A stretch of DNA of 34,654 nt, taken from positions 1-34,654 of the forward strand of contig NZ_FZMO01000512.1 in assembly GCF_900197875.1 (NCBI RefSeq), read 5' to 3'. This DNA comes from Frankia canadensis. GTDB lineage: Bacteria > Actinomycetota > Actinomycetes > Frankiales > Frankiaceae. Under the pieces are notes generated by a model. That model was not told the DNA's origin and did no database searches. It saw only the letters and a program-made list of their open reading frames with translations. The position numbers and the translations under genes are program-made. Shown piece after piece: positions 21,595-29,562 of the stretch; the stretch's first letter is position 1, and the number at the start of each line of letters is the position of its first letter.

Positions 21595-23187
21595 GTGGTG
21601 GAAGGAGCGCGGGCACCGCGCGGCGCGTCGTTGGCGGATCCCGATCGCGGGACCATGCCGGGTGAGTCTGGTTCCGGTCTGAACAGCCGCAGGCGGCCGC
21701 ATGAGGTGAAGCTCGCCCGCCGGCTCGCGCGGCGCATCGAGGACGACATCGCCCGCGACGGTTGGCGGGTCGGCACGTCCTACGCCTCCGAGACGGACCT
21801 GTTGGAGCGTTACGGGGTGAGCCGTGCGGTGCTGCGCGAGGCGATCCGGCTGGTGGAGCACCATGGCGTCGCGACGATGCGCCGCGGTCGCCGCGGCGGG
21901 CTGGTGCTGCGCGCCCCCGACGCCGCCCCCCTGACCATCGCGGTGGTCGTCTACCTGGAGTACATCGGCACGACCATCGAGGATCTGCTCGAGGTGCGGA
22001 TGCTGGTGGAGCCGCTCGCCGCCCGGCTCGCGGCGCAGGCACTCACCGAGGACAACATCGTCTCCCTGCGCCGTGTGCTCGCCGCGGAGCGCGAACGCGG
22101 CGAGCTCGACCCGGCGGCCCGCGGGCAGCTGCACCGGCTGCTGGGCAGCCTCGGCGGTAACCCGGCGCTCAGCCTGTTCGTCGACGTGCTGTGCGAGCTC
22201 ACCACCCGCTACGCGACCGTCCCGCCGGCGCAGGACGCCGCGCACACCCGGGCGCTCTGCGCCGACTCGGACCGGGCGCACGCGGCCATCGTCGAGGCGA
22301 TCGTGGCCGGTGACGCGGCGCTGGCCGAGCGTCGCATGCTGCGCCATCTCACGGCCATGCGGGACTGGCTGCTCTCGACGAGCCAGGAGCCGATCGCGCG
22401 GCGCCCGTCGCTCGCGCTCGCGGCACCGGGCGGGGGCAAGCTCGCCGAGACCGTCGCGCGCCGGCTGATGTCGGAGATCATCGCCAGCGGCGCGCGGGTC
22501 GGCGAGATCTTCGGTTCGGAGACGGAGTTGCAGGCCCGTCTCGACGTCAGCCGTGCGGTGTTCCGCGAGGCGATCCGCCTGCTCGAATACCACTCGGTGG
22601 CGCGGATGCGGCGCGGGCCCTACGGCGGGCTGGTGATCTCCGAGCCCGATCCGTCGGCGAGCATCGACGCGATGGCGGTGTACCTGGATTACCGCGGGGT
22701 CGATGCCGCCCAGCTGCGGGTGGTCCGCGACGTCGCCGAGCTCGGCGCGATCGGTCTGCTGGTCGCCCGGGGCACCGACGGGTCGCGCGGCGCGGCGCTG
22801 CGGGCGGCGCACCAGGTCACGGCCGCCACCCCGCCTGAGCAGGTCGCGGCGCTGTCGCACCACTTCCACCTGCGGATCGCGGAACTCGCCGGCAACCAGA
22901 TCCTCGCGCTGTTCCTGCAGATCATGCTGACCGTCTCCGCCCGGCACGCCGGCGCTCCCGTCCCGCCAGGCGAGGACCGGTGGCCCGCCGACGCGGACGC
23001 CCCCGCGCCCGGCATCCCCCCGGCGGTGCAGCCCACTCCCGAGGCCACGCCCGAGGCCGGGACCGAGGCCGGGACCGTGCACGACGTCCACGGCCGGATC
23101 CTCGAGGCGATCCTCGCCGGCGACGGGCCGCTCGCCCAGTACCGGATGCGCCGTCACCTGCAGGCGCTCGACGCCTGGTGGGCCTGA
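21595..23187 (+). CDS. double-module FadR-type GntR regulator
   Basis: About 530 residues, twice the normal GntR size, because the whole wHTH-FCD unit is duplicated. Module 1: winged helix with ARRIEDDIARDGWRVGTSYA, GVSRAVLREAIRLVEHHGVA and RGRRGGLVL, then a helical FCD domain ending about GDAALAERRMLRHL. Module 2 repeats it: ARRLMSEIIASGARVGEIFG, DVSRAVFREAIRLLEYHSVA, RGPYGGLVI, and the FCD end GDGPLAQYRMRRHL. GntR proteins dimerise on a palindrome, so one chain may act as an internal dimer. GTG 21595 follows GGAGGAG (11-base spacing); ATG 21655 is an alternative. A low-complexity PEATPEAGTEAG stretch lies near the end. It likely controls the acyl-CoA block. Confidence 0.9.
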   Translation: MVEGARAPRGASLADPDRGTMPGESGSGLNSRRRPHEVKLARRLARRIEDDIARDGWRVGTSYASETDLLERYGVSRAVLREAIRLVEHHGVATMRRGRRGGLVLRAPDAAPLTIAVVVYLEYIGTTIEDLLEVRMLVEPLAARLAAQALTEDNIVSLRRVLAAERERGELDPAARGQLHRLLGSLGGNPALSLFVDVLCELTTRYATVPPAQDAAHTRALCADSDRAHAAIVEAIVAGDAALAERRMLRHLTAMRDWLLSTSQEPIARRPSLALAAPGGGKLAETVARRLMSEIIASGARVGEIFGSETELQARLDVSRAVFREAIRLLEYHSVARMRRGPYGGLVISEPDPSASIDAMAVYLDYRGVDAAQLRVVRDVAELGAIGLLVARGTDGSRGAALRAAHQVTAATPPEQVAALSHHFHLRIAELAGNQILALFLQIMLTVSARHAGAPVPPGEDRWPADADAPAPGIPPAVQPTPEATPEAGTEAGTVHDVHGRILEAILAGDGPLAQYRMRRHLQALDAWWA

Positions 23188-23488
23188 GCACGCCCGCCGG
23201 TCCGGCCTGATCGCGCCGCTGTGCGAGCGGGTCGGCGCATTCCTGGTATCGCGTCGCCATGAGAATGTCCGGCCTGTCGTCCGCCCGGCCTGCGGGGTGA
23301 CGCGCCGACGCCAGACGCCTGTCCGTTTTATGCCCTAATCGACGAGGTTGCGTGCCGAGCGCGTTGATGTCCGGTTGTCGACGGACCGGCTGGCCTGCGG
23401 GCAGAACTCGCGACGCGCCTGCGTCTCATTGGGTCTGCTTGCTGCCGTGTAGTGGTAAAGATGTGATCATAACGCTACTGTCTGCACA
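23188..23488. other. intergenic, nothing assigned
   Basis: 301 bases between the GntR gene and the acyltransferase gene. I see no coding-like frame and no clear hairpin. The last 50 bases are AT-richer (GTAGTGGTAAAGATGTGATCA), which probably marks the acyltransferase promoter, but no convincing -35/-10 pair can be placed. Confidence 0.4.
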
Positions 23489-24847
23489 GTGCCCGCAGGT
23501 GAAGCTGATGAGGATTATCGGTCGACGGCGCACCTGGGGAGAGCCGCTCGGGATGCCCACGGCCAGGGCGCGCACTATTACCATCTGGACGGGCTGCGTG
23601 GCACGTTCATGTTGGTCGGCGTTTTCGTCCACGTGTCCACGCTCGGCCACGACCGGGTCTTCCACGGCATCGCCTTCGCCTCCGGCCTGTTCCGGATGCA
23701 GGGCTTCTTCCTCATCTCCGGATTCCTCTCGGCGATGCTGGTCGGCAAGTACGGGGCGGCCCGCACGGTCCGCCGCCGCTTCGCCGCCGTGGGAACCCCG
23801 CTCGTCTGCACGTTCGTGTTGTTCAACCCACCCACCCTGTGGATGACCTACAACTTCCACAACGACCCGAACATCTCGTTCCAGGACTTCCTACGTGGGC
23901 GGACCATCCCGCACCCCGAGGGGGAGCTGCACTGGCCGCTGCATCTGTGGTTCCTCATCTCCCTGCTGTGTTACGTGCTCTGCACACCTCCCGCGGTGAT
24001 GCTGCTGACCCGGCTGGTCCGGCTTCCGCTCTACCAGCGGGCGACCGTGTCGCGGAGTCCCGCCATGGCGGTGATCGTGCTGGGTGTGCTGGCGTTCACC
24101 ATCGTGCTGCACGGATTCCGCCGGGCCGTGGCCGAACCGGTGCTCGGCACCGGCGCGGTCGGCGAGATCGCCCGGATGACCCTGCAGCACCTGCCGTTCT
24201 ACTGCCTCGGCCTGCTGCTCTATCTCGACCGCCGCCGGCTGCTCGCACATTTCCAGCGGCCCGCGCCGATCCTGCTCGTCGCCTCAGGTCTGGTCGTGCT
24301 CGCCGGCAACCGCGGCTGGATCGCACAGGCCGGCTACGGCACCGGGCAGGTGCTCAGCGAGACGGTGTTCTCCACCGCGCTGGTCTCCGCCCTGCTCGCC
24401 CTCGGCGCGCGACTGGTGCCCGGGCCGCGCGCCTGGGTGAGCTATCTCGCCGACTCCGCGTACACGGTCTACCTGTTCCACTTCTTCTGGATCTACATCG
24501 TCGCGAACCTGCTGGGGCTGGACACCTCGCTCGCCTGGCCGCAGATGCTGCTGGTCACCGCGCTCGTCATCGGCATCACCCTGGCCATCCACCAGTTCGT
24601 GATCGCACGGTCGGCGTTTCTGCGGACGATGTTCAACGGCAAGTTCCCGGCGAGGAAAGGCGACGCCCGGCCGGCCTCCCGGCACGCGCGGCGCCCGGTC
24701 GCGGACGCCGCCAGGCCGACCCCCCACGACGACCCGGAGAACACCCTCCCGCTGAGCATCCTGCGCCCGCTGCCGACGCCGGACCCGACGGCCGATTCCT
24801 GGGCGGACGCGGAACGGACCCAACAGCTGCGCTGGCTCCCCTGGTAG
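23489..24847 (+). CDS. acyltransferase 3 family integral membrane protein
   Basis: 452 residues. The N-terminal HYYHLDGLRGTFMLVGVFVH gives the acyltransferase-3 signature (a histidine and R-G near the first membrane helix) and is followed by about ten hydrophobic segments, among them MQGFFLISGFLSAML, LWFLISLLCYVLCTPPAVML, AVIVLGVLAFTIVL, YTVYLFHFFWIYIVANLLGL and LLVTALVIGITLAIH. The fold moves acyl groups onto sugars or glucans at the membrane; it is closest in feel to the MdoC/OpgC branch. A 75-residue basic, proline-rich cytoplasmic tail follows. The GTG 23489 start has no ribosome site, so a leaderless transcript is possible. Confidence 0.88.
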   Translation: MPAGEADEDYRSTAHLGRAARDAHGQGAHYYHLDGLRGTFMLVGVFVHVSTLGHDRVFHGIAFASGLFRMQGFFLISGFLSAMLVGKYGAARTVRRRFAAVGTPLVCTFVLFNPPTLWMTYNFHNDPNISFQDFLRGRTIPHPEGELHWPLHLWFLISLLCYVLCTPPAVMLLTRLVRLPLYQRATVSRSPAMAVIVLGVLAFTIVLHGFRRAVAEPVLGTGAVGEIARMTLQHLPFYCLGLLLYLDRRRLLAHFQRPAPILLVASGLVVLAGNRGWIAQAGYGTGQVLSETVFSTALVSALLALGARLVPGPRAWVSYLADSAYTVYLFHFFWIYIVANLLGLDTSLAWPQMLLVTALVIGITLAIHQFVIARSAFLRTMFNGKFPARKGDARPASRHARRPVADAARPTPHDDPENTLPLSILRPLPTPDPTADSWADAERTQQLRWLPW

Positions 24848-24902
24848 CCGGCGACGCGGTGAAACGGGAACCCACCCGAAGCTCACGCCCACAGCGGCGG
24901 CG

Positions 24903-25586
24903 CTATCCGGTGGCGCGGCTCTCGGCCTCGTCGATCGGGGCGCCGGTGACGTCGTGCGCGGTGACGGCGGCGGAGGCGGATCCGCCGAGCGGTTCGGCAT
25001 GCCATCGCACGAGGTTCCAGCCGGCCAGCGGGTCGCCGTCGAGGGTGACCATGCCCGTGTTCGCGAGCCACCGATCCTCGACGGTCCCGACGCCGCCGGC
25101 CCGGATGGCCACCCAGGCCCGGATCGCGGCACCGTGACTGACGACCAGGACGGCGCCCTGCCCGTCCCACGCGGCCGCGATGGCGGCGATGGCGGCGTCG
25201 TAGCCGGCGAGGAACTCGTGGCCGCTGGACCCGCCTGGCATGACGCGGTCCAGGTCACCGTCGATCCAGCTGTGGGTGACGCCGATGTACCGGGCGACGG
25301 ATGCCCTGTCGGTGCGCAGCTCCAGCTCGCCCGCGGAGACCTCCTCGATGCCCTCCGCCACCGAGACCGCGAGCCCCCGCGCCTCGGCGAGGGGTGCCGC
25401 GGTGAGCTGCGTGCGAATCAGGACGGAGGCGTGGATCGCCGAGATCCGCTCGCCGCGCAGGGCGTCGGGGACGGCCCGTGCCTGCGCGTGACCCAGGGCG
25501 GTCAGCTCGGCCCCCGGTCGCGTGGTGTCGAGCGCACCCACGATGTTGTGGGGAGTCTGGCCGTGGCGGAGCAGCATCAGGCGCAT
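24903..25586 (-). CDS. histidine phosphatase superfamily (phosphoglycerate mutase-like)
   Basis: 227 residues. The catalytic RHG lies in MRLMLLRHGQTPHN (residues 7-9) and the second histidine in LVVSHGAAIRAW; an acid in the expected region (EEVSAGELE) serves as proton donor. Substrate cannot be inferred: members include phosphoglycerate mutase-like and broad-specificity phosphatases. I start at ATG 25586; upstream in-frame sequence to 25760 overlaps the TetR remnant on the other strand. It is convergent with the acyltransferase gene. Confidence 0.9.
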   Translation of the reverse strand: MRLMLLRHGQTPHNIVGALDTTRPGAELTALGHAQARAVPDALRGERISAIHASVLIRTQLTAAPLAEARGLAVSVAEGIEEVSAGELELRTDRASVARYIGVTHSWIDGDLDRVMPGGSSGHEFLAGYDAAIAAIAAAWDGQGAVLVVSHGAAIRAWVAIRAGGVGTVEDRWLANTGMVTLDGDPLAGWNLVRWHAEPLGGSASAAVTAHDVTGAPIDEAESRATG

Positions 25587-25653
25587 CGCCCCACTCTGCC
25601 CGATGCCGCGCCACGCCGGCGGGAGTCGATCAGCGGCGTCGCGCGGAAGACGA

Positions 25654-25749
25654 GAACACCCGCTCGAGCGCGCCTTCTTCCGGCACTTCCCGGACAGGCG
25701 CGAGGTGCTCTTCGACGGCGAGGCCGACCGGCGCGTCGCGCCGCACTGA
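25654..25749 (+). pseudogene. fragment of a TetR family HTH domain
   Basis: The frame reads EHPLERAFFRHFPDRREVLF and ends DGEADRRVAPH at TGA 25747-25749. This matches the end of the TetR helix-turn-helix (compare STFFRYFPDKRELL in the intact regulator at 2357). The first two helices and the whole ligand domain are missing. It lies between the histidine phosphatase start and the Ham1 gene end, probably a repressor removed by deletion. Confidence 0.7.
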
Positions 25750-25779
25750 CGCAGCGACATCCACCGTGCCGGTGGTGGT

Positions 25780-26334
25780 TCAGGAACGGGCGAGCGTGAG
25801 GTGTGTGCGCAGGGCGTCGGTGGCCCGGCGGCGGGGGGAGATCGCGTTCTTCCGCTCGGTGGGCATCTCGGCGAAGGTCTGTGTGCCGCCGGCGGGTATG
25901 AAGACGGTGTCGAAACTGTGGCCGTTGCTGCCGCGGGGGACGCTGGTCAGGGTGCCGTGCACGGTGCCGGCGACGACGTGGACGCCGGTGGCGTCGGCGT
26001 AGCCGATCGCGGTCGTGATAGAGGCGCCGCGATCGGGAAGGCCTGCCGCCATGGCGAGGAGCCCGGGGATGCCGACGGCGCCCAGGAAGTGGGCGCTGAG
26101 CGCGCCGGGAAGGCCGTTCCAGGCGGTCACGGCCAGACCGGAGTCGTCCACGAGTACCGGGCGCCGGAGTTTCGCGTAGGCGTCAGCGGCCTTGTGTTCC
26201 GCCACGGTCACGACGTCCAGGGACTGGATCTCGATGAGGTCCATCGAGGTTGCGACGATCTCCCTGCCCAGAAGAAGGGTGTATTCGCGGGCCTTGCCCT
26301 CGTTGCTGGTGATGAGCGCGACATCGTCGATCAT
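25780..26334 (-). CDS. rdgB: Ham1/RdgB-type non-canonical purine NTP pyrophosphatase
   Basis: 184 residues. It has the family signatures TSNEGKAREYTLLL at the start, VDDSGLAVTAWNGLPGALSAHF, a substrate loop GSNGHSFDTVFIP (usually GNGFGYDPIF) and TFAEMPTERKNAISPRRRA (usually KNxxSHRxxA, so the histidine is replaced by proline). The family hydrolyses ITP, dITP and XTP to monophosphates to keep them out of DNA and RNA. The altered loop residues may change specificity, or this may be a diverged second copy rather than the housekeeping gene. ATG 26334 follows GAGAGGAC by a few bases. Confidence 0.85.
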   Translation of the reverse strand: MIDDVALITSNEGKAREYTLLLGREIVATSMDLIEIQSLDVVTVAEHKAADAYAKLRRPVLVDDSGLAVTAWNGLPGALSAHFLGAVGIPGLLAMAAGLPDRGASITTAIGYADATGVHVVAGTVHGTLTSVPRGSNGHSFDTVFIPAGGTQTFAEMPTERKNAISPRRRATDALRTHLTLARS

Positions 26335-26492
26335 GGTGTCCTCTCGTCGGTGTGAGGTCTGGGCCCGCGGCGGTTGTGCGCCGAGGGCGGACCGGCCCGA
26401 TGATCCGGGTCACCGGGCGGTTCGTCGCTACCGGGTCACCTGCTCTCACATCCGGCGCCGACCTGGAGCCAACCGGGGGACGTCCTGCGAGG

Positions 26493-27257
26493 TCACGGCG
26501 GGTCGGTGGTGGTCTGTTCGAAGCGGTCGAGTTCTGCTCGCAGTCGGGCGACGGAGGCCAGGACGCCGGTGGACATCGTTCGGGGGGCCGTGGACCTGCG
26601 TAGTCCGGCCACGGCGGTGTCGGCGATCTGGTCGGCGATCTCGTCCGCGGAGCGGGAACCGGCGGGGTCGTACCACCAGGCCACCGCGCGGGTCATGCCG
26701 CCGATGGTCTGGGCCGCTACGTGCTCGTCGACCCTGCGCAGGACACCGGCGTCGATGCCGGTTCTGATCAGCTCGGCGAGGCCGCGGAAGAAGCGGCTGT
26801 TGCGCTCGGCGAGTTCCTGGCTCGCGGGCTGGGGAAGGTCACGGGCGACCAGGTCCAGCAGGCGGGCCCGACCGGGATTGTCCACGGAGAGGTGGACAAG
26901 CGCCCGGACGGCGAAGTGCAGGCGAGCCGCCGGGTCCGCCGGCTGCGCACGGTCGACGGCGGCCCGCAGGACGGCCGTGGCCTCGTCGGCGATGTCGCGC
27001 ACCAGGTCGGCGAGCAGGTCGTCCTTGCTCGGGTAGTAGTGATAGAGCGCGGTGCGACTGGTGCCCAGCGCGTCGGCGATGTCCTGGATGCGCGTGGACG
27101 CGATGCCCTTCGTCGCGAAGACCTCCGCCGCGGTGGACCGCACCTGCGCCTCGATCAGCCCGCGTCGGGCCTGGCTCCGTCCGCCCGCGTTCAGCGCGCT
27201 CGCCTCGTCATCCGCCGTCGCGCTCGGCGGCCGGCCGCGGTCCTGCGTGTTCGACAT
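26493..27257 (-). CDS. TetR family transcriptional regulator
   Basis: 254 residues, longer than usual because of a polar N-terminal extension (about 35 residues) before the helix-turn-helix (VRSTAAEVFATKGIASTRIQ, GTSRTALYHYYPSKDDLL, about 40-85). The C-terminal domain resembles regulators of fatty acid or CoA metabolism and contains AVAWWYDPAG. It is divergent from the CaiB-type CoA transferase gene, and the operator at 27249-27287 overlaps its own start codon, so autorepression and control of the transferase are likely. ATG 27257 is chosen because upstream in-frame sequence is non-coding operator DNA. Confidence 0.92.
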   Translation of the reverse strand: MSNTQDRGRPPSATADDEASALNAGGRSQARRGLIEAQVRSTAAEVFATKGIASTRIQDIADALGTSRTALYHYYPSKDDLLADLVRDIADEATAVLRAAVDRAQPADPAARLHFAVRALVHLSVDNPGRARLLDLVARDLPQPASQELAERNSRFFRGLAELIRTGIDAGVLRRVDEHVAAQTIGGMTRAVAWWYDPAGSRSADEIADQIADTAVAGLRRSTAPRTMSTGVLASVARLRAELDRFEQTTTDPP

Positions 27258-27287
27258 GATGTCGAGATGTTGACACTCATGTCGAAC
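27249..27287. promoter_or_regulatory. operator between TetR and CaiB genes
   Basis: GTTCGACATGA (27249-27259) and TCATGTCGAAC (27277-27287) are a perfect 11-bp inverted repeat with a 17-base spacer. The left part is itself the palindrome TCGACAT-G-ATGTCGA (27251-27265); the right is a near-match TGACACTCATGTCGA (27271-27285). This suggests two adjacent TetR dimer sites. The left site covers the TetR start codon. Confidence 0.75.
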
Positions 27288-27434
27288 GTCGGCAAGCATC
27301 GGGCTGCGGCCGTGAGCGAGCCAGCCGGGCCGGCGAGCCGAGACGGGGGGTTCACGGGCGTTGACGCGGACGTCCGGGCAATGAGCTGAGCGCCGCCAGG
27401 CGGAGAAGCCGCTTCCCAGACAAGGAGACCTCGT

Positions 27435-28583
27435 ATGTCCTATCTTCCGTTGGCCGGCGTCCGGGTTCTGGACCTCGGAATTCTTATTCCGCCCGCGCTG
27501 ACCGGCAACAAGCTGGTCGCGCTGGGCGCTGACGTGGTGAAGGTCGAGAACCCGGGTCGCAGCGACCGCATCCGAGCGATACCGCCGCTCGTGGACGGTG
27601 AGAGCGCGCAGCATGTCGGCTACAACTGGGGCAAGCGCAGTATCTGTCTGAACCTGAAGGACGAGGCTGACAGGGAGACCTTCTTCGCCCTGGCCGACGT
27701 CGCCGACGTCATCCTGGAGAACCAGCTCCCCGGCTTCTGGGCCAGCATCGGCATCGATTTCGCGGCGCTGCGGCGTGCGCGTCCGTCGCTGATTGTCTGC
27801 TCCCTGACGGGATTCGGTCAGACCGGACCGCTGGCCAACCTGCCGTCGCACGGCCTGAACATGGACTCCCTCGCCGACAGCGTGGTGCTGGAGACGCGTG
27901 ACGGTGAACCACGGGTGGGCTGGAGCTTCTCCAGCTGGGGCAACGAACTGGGGGCCAGTAACGCGGCGATCGCCGTCTGCGCCGCGATCGCCGAGGTCCG
28001 CCGAGGCGGTCACGGTGCCTGGATCGACATCTCCTGCTGGGACGCCGCGGTGGAGGCGCACCGCACCGACATCCTGCTGACGACCCGAACGGGCGAGCCG
28101 TGGGACGCCCACGAACGATCGCTTGGCCCCTTCTACGACACCTACCTGTCCAAGGACGGCAGGCCGGTGTTGCTCGGCGCGCTCGAGCGCAAGTTCTGGG
28201 TGAACTTCTGCGCCGGCGTGGGACGGCCGGACCTCGTCGACCTGCACACCGGCGGCGAGATCGAGTTCGGCGAGGAGGACGCGTCGCTGCGACGGGAGCT
28301 GGGCGGGATCTTCGCGACCGCCACCGCCGCCGAGTGGGACCAGCGCTTCGTCGACTGGGACTGCCCCGGAGCGACGGTCCTGCGGACTCCGGAGATCATG
28401 GAGCATCCGCACTTCGCCGCGCGCGAACTGATCGAGGGCGAGCCCGGGAGCTGGCCACTCATGCGCAGCGCGATCCGCTGGCACGACTGCGACGAGCGGG
28501 CCGGCAGCGCCCTGGCTCCGCCGCCGGCCCCCGGCGAGCACCAGACCGAAGTCCTGACGGAATGGCTCAGGCGCCAGGACTGA
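27435..28583 (+). CDS. CaiB/BaiF family (class III) CoA transferase
   Basis: 382 residues. The family moves CoA between carboxylic acids through an aspartyl-CoA anhydride. Visible: GVRVLDLG, GADVVKVENPGRSD, NWGKRSICLNLK, CSLTGFGQTGP and the probable catalytic aspartate D144 in SHGLNMDSLAD. The C-terminal small domain follows (LRTPEIMEHPHFAARELIE). ATG 27435 has an excellent ribosome site AAGGAGA six bases upstream. The substrate is unknown; with no dehydratase or dehydrogenase adjacent it may activate a carboxylic acid imported or made elsewhere. Probably induced through the divergent TetR regulator. Confidence 0.95.
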   Translation: MSYLPLAGVRVLDLGILIPPALTGNKLVALGADVVKVENPGRSDRIRAIPPLVDGESAQHVGYNWGKRSICLNLKDEADRETFFALADVADVILENQLPGFWASIGIDFAALRRARPSLIVCSLTGFGQTGPLANLPSHGLNMDSLADSVVLETRDGEPRVGWSFSSWGNELGASNAAIAVCAAIAEVRRGGHGAWIDISCWDAAVEAHRTDILLTTRTGEPWDAHERSLGPFYDTYLSKDGRPVLLGALERKFWVNFCAGVGRPDLVDLHTGGEIEFGEEDASLRRELGGIFATATAAEWDQRFVDWDCPGATVLRTPEIMEHPHFAARELIEGEPGSWPLMRSAIRWHDCDERAGSALAPPPAPGEHQTEVLTEWLRRQD

Positions 28584-28728
28584 GCCGGCAACCGTGGCCA
28601 GTCGTGGTCCCATCGATGTGTGCGACTGTCAGGAGTCGTGCGGTGGTCGGGGCCGAGCTCCAGCGTCGGCGGCTCAGCGTGTCCTCCTCCAGCTCGCGTG
28701 CGCCTCTGGTGTTCGCCGAGGTCGGCGA

Positions 28729-28897
28729 CTCACCGACGAGCAGCCCGAAGTAGGTCGAGCGGATGTACCTGGACGGGCTGACGCTGGTCGAGACCGCAGG
28801 CCAGTACGGCGGCGCGGCCAGCACTATCCGGTCGTGCCTGCTCCGGCATGGCGTCCCGAAGCGCCCGCCGGCACGTCGTGCTGCTGTGGCGTCCTGA
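28729..28897 (+). pseudogene. frameshifted helix-turn-helix remnant (recombinase-type HTH)
   Basis: One frame reads LTDEQPEV up to about 28752; the next frame continues VERMYLDGLTLVETAGQYGG then AASTIRSCLLRHGVPKRPPA and stops at TGA 28895-28897. Joined, they resemble LTDEQxxEVERMYLxGLTLxE, a Hin/resolvase-like DNA-binding helix-turn-helix. An intact 44-residue ORF from ATG 28763 remains but lacks the first residues. It fills most of the gap between the CoA transferase gene and the next TetR gene and may be a scrap of a mobile-element recombinase. Confidence 0.55.
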
Positions 28898-28903
28898 ACA
28901 TGC

Positions 28904-29509
28904 CTACCCGCCCGGCAGAGCCCTGGCCGATGAGGCCCAGCCGTCTCTGACGAGGTCCAGCAGTGTGTCGAGCCGGGAGTTCGGCAGACCGGTGAGGGCG
29001 ATGCCGCTGACGAGCGCGAGGATGTCGGGCGTAGACACGTCGCCCCGGACGGCACCGGCGGAACGGGCACGGTTGAGGAGTTGCGCGGCGGCGTCCTGCA
29101 TGGTGGCGTGCCATGAGCTGAACAGCGCCCCGCGTTCGCTGCCGTCGGGCAGCGCGAGCGCTAGCTCACGCTTGGTAGCCAGGTGGTGCGCGAACAGGCG
29201 CAGCCAGGCGGCGAGCGCCTGGCCGGGGTCGGGTCGGTCCAGCAGGTCGTCACTTGCCTGTCTGAGGTCCTCCAGCTCGGTGGCGTAGACCGCCACGATC
29301 AGCTCGGCGCGGGTCGGGAAGTGCCGGTAGAGGGTGGCGTTGGCGAGTCCCGCGATCTTGGCGATCTCGTCCAGAGGTACGTCGACGCCGCGCTCGTCGA
29401 ACAGTCTCCGGGCGGTCGCGACGAGCGCGGCGCGGTTGCGCGCGGCATCGACGCGGCGGGCTCTGCGTCCGGCGTCGCGATCTTGGATTGGGTTGCTTTC
29501 CGGGGACAT
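28904..29509 (-). CDS. TetR family transcriptional regulator
   Basis: 201 residues. The helix-turn-helix spans about residues 25-70 (ALVATARRLFDERGVDVPLD, LANATLYRHFPTRAELIVAV); the C-terminal domain ends with LPNSRLDTLLDLVRDGW. It starts with MSPESNPIQDRDAG at ATG 29509, where the first bases form the left arm of the inverted repeat at 29496-29554. It is divergent from the SnoaL-like gene and probably represses it and itself. Confidence 0.92.
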   Translation of the reverse strand: MSPESNPIQDRDAGRRARRVDAARNRAALVATARRLFDERGVDVPLDEIAKIAGLANATLYRHFPTRAELIVAVYATELEDLRQASDDLLDRPDPGQALAAWLRLFAHHLATKRELALALPDGSERGALFSSWHATMQDAAAQLLNRARSAGAVRGDVSTPDILALVSGIALTGLPNSRLDTLLDLVRDGWASSARALPGG

Positions 29510-29554
29510 CCCCGCTAGCTTACCTGGCAGTGAAACGAGGAAGTCCCCGGAAAG
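29496..29554. promoter_or_regulatory. operator between the TetR and SnoaL-like genes
   Basis: CTTTCCGGGGAC (29496-29507) and GTCCCCGGAAAG (29543-29554) form a perfect 12-bp inverted repeat with a 35-base spacer. The left arm overlaps the TetR start region and includes a compact palindrome CGGGG-ACAT-CCCCG (29501-29514). The right arm runs into the ribosome site AAAGGAG of the SnoaL-like gene. Binding here could block both genes. Confidence 0.75.
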
Positions 29555-29562
29555 GAGTTTGT

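Noticed and set aside
23839-25137. 432-codon plus-strand ORF overlapping the acyltransferase
   Set aside because: Shifted frame of the membrane protein; no hydrophobic segments or motif.
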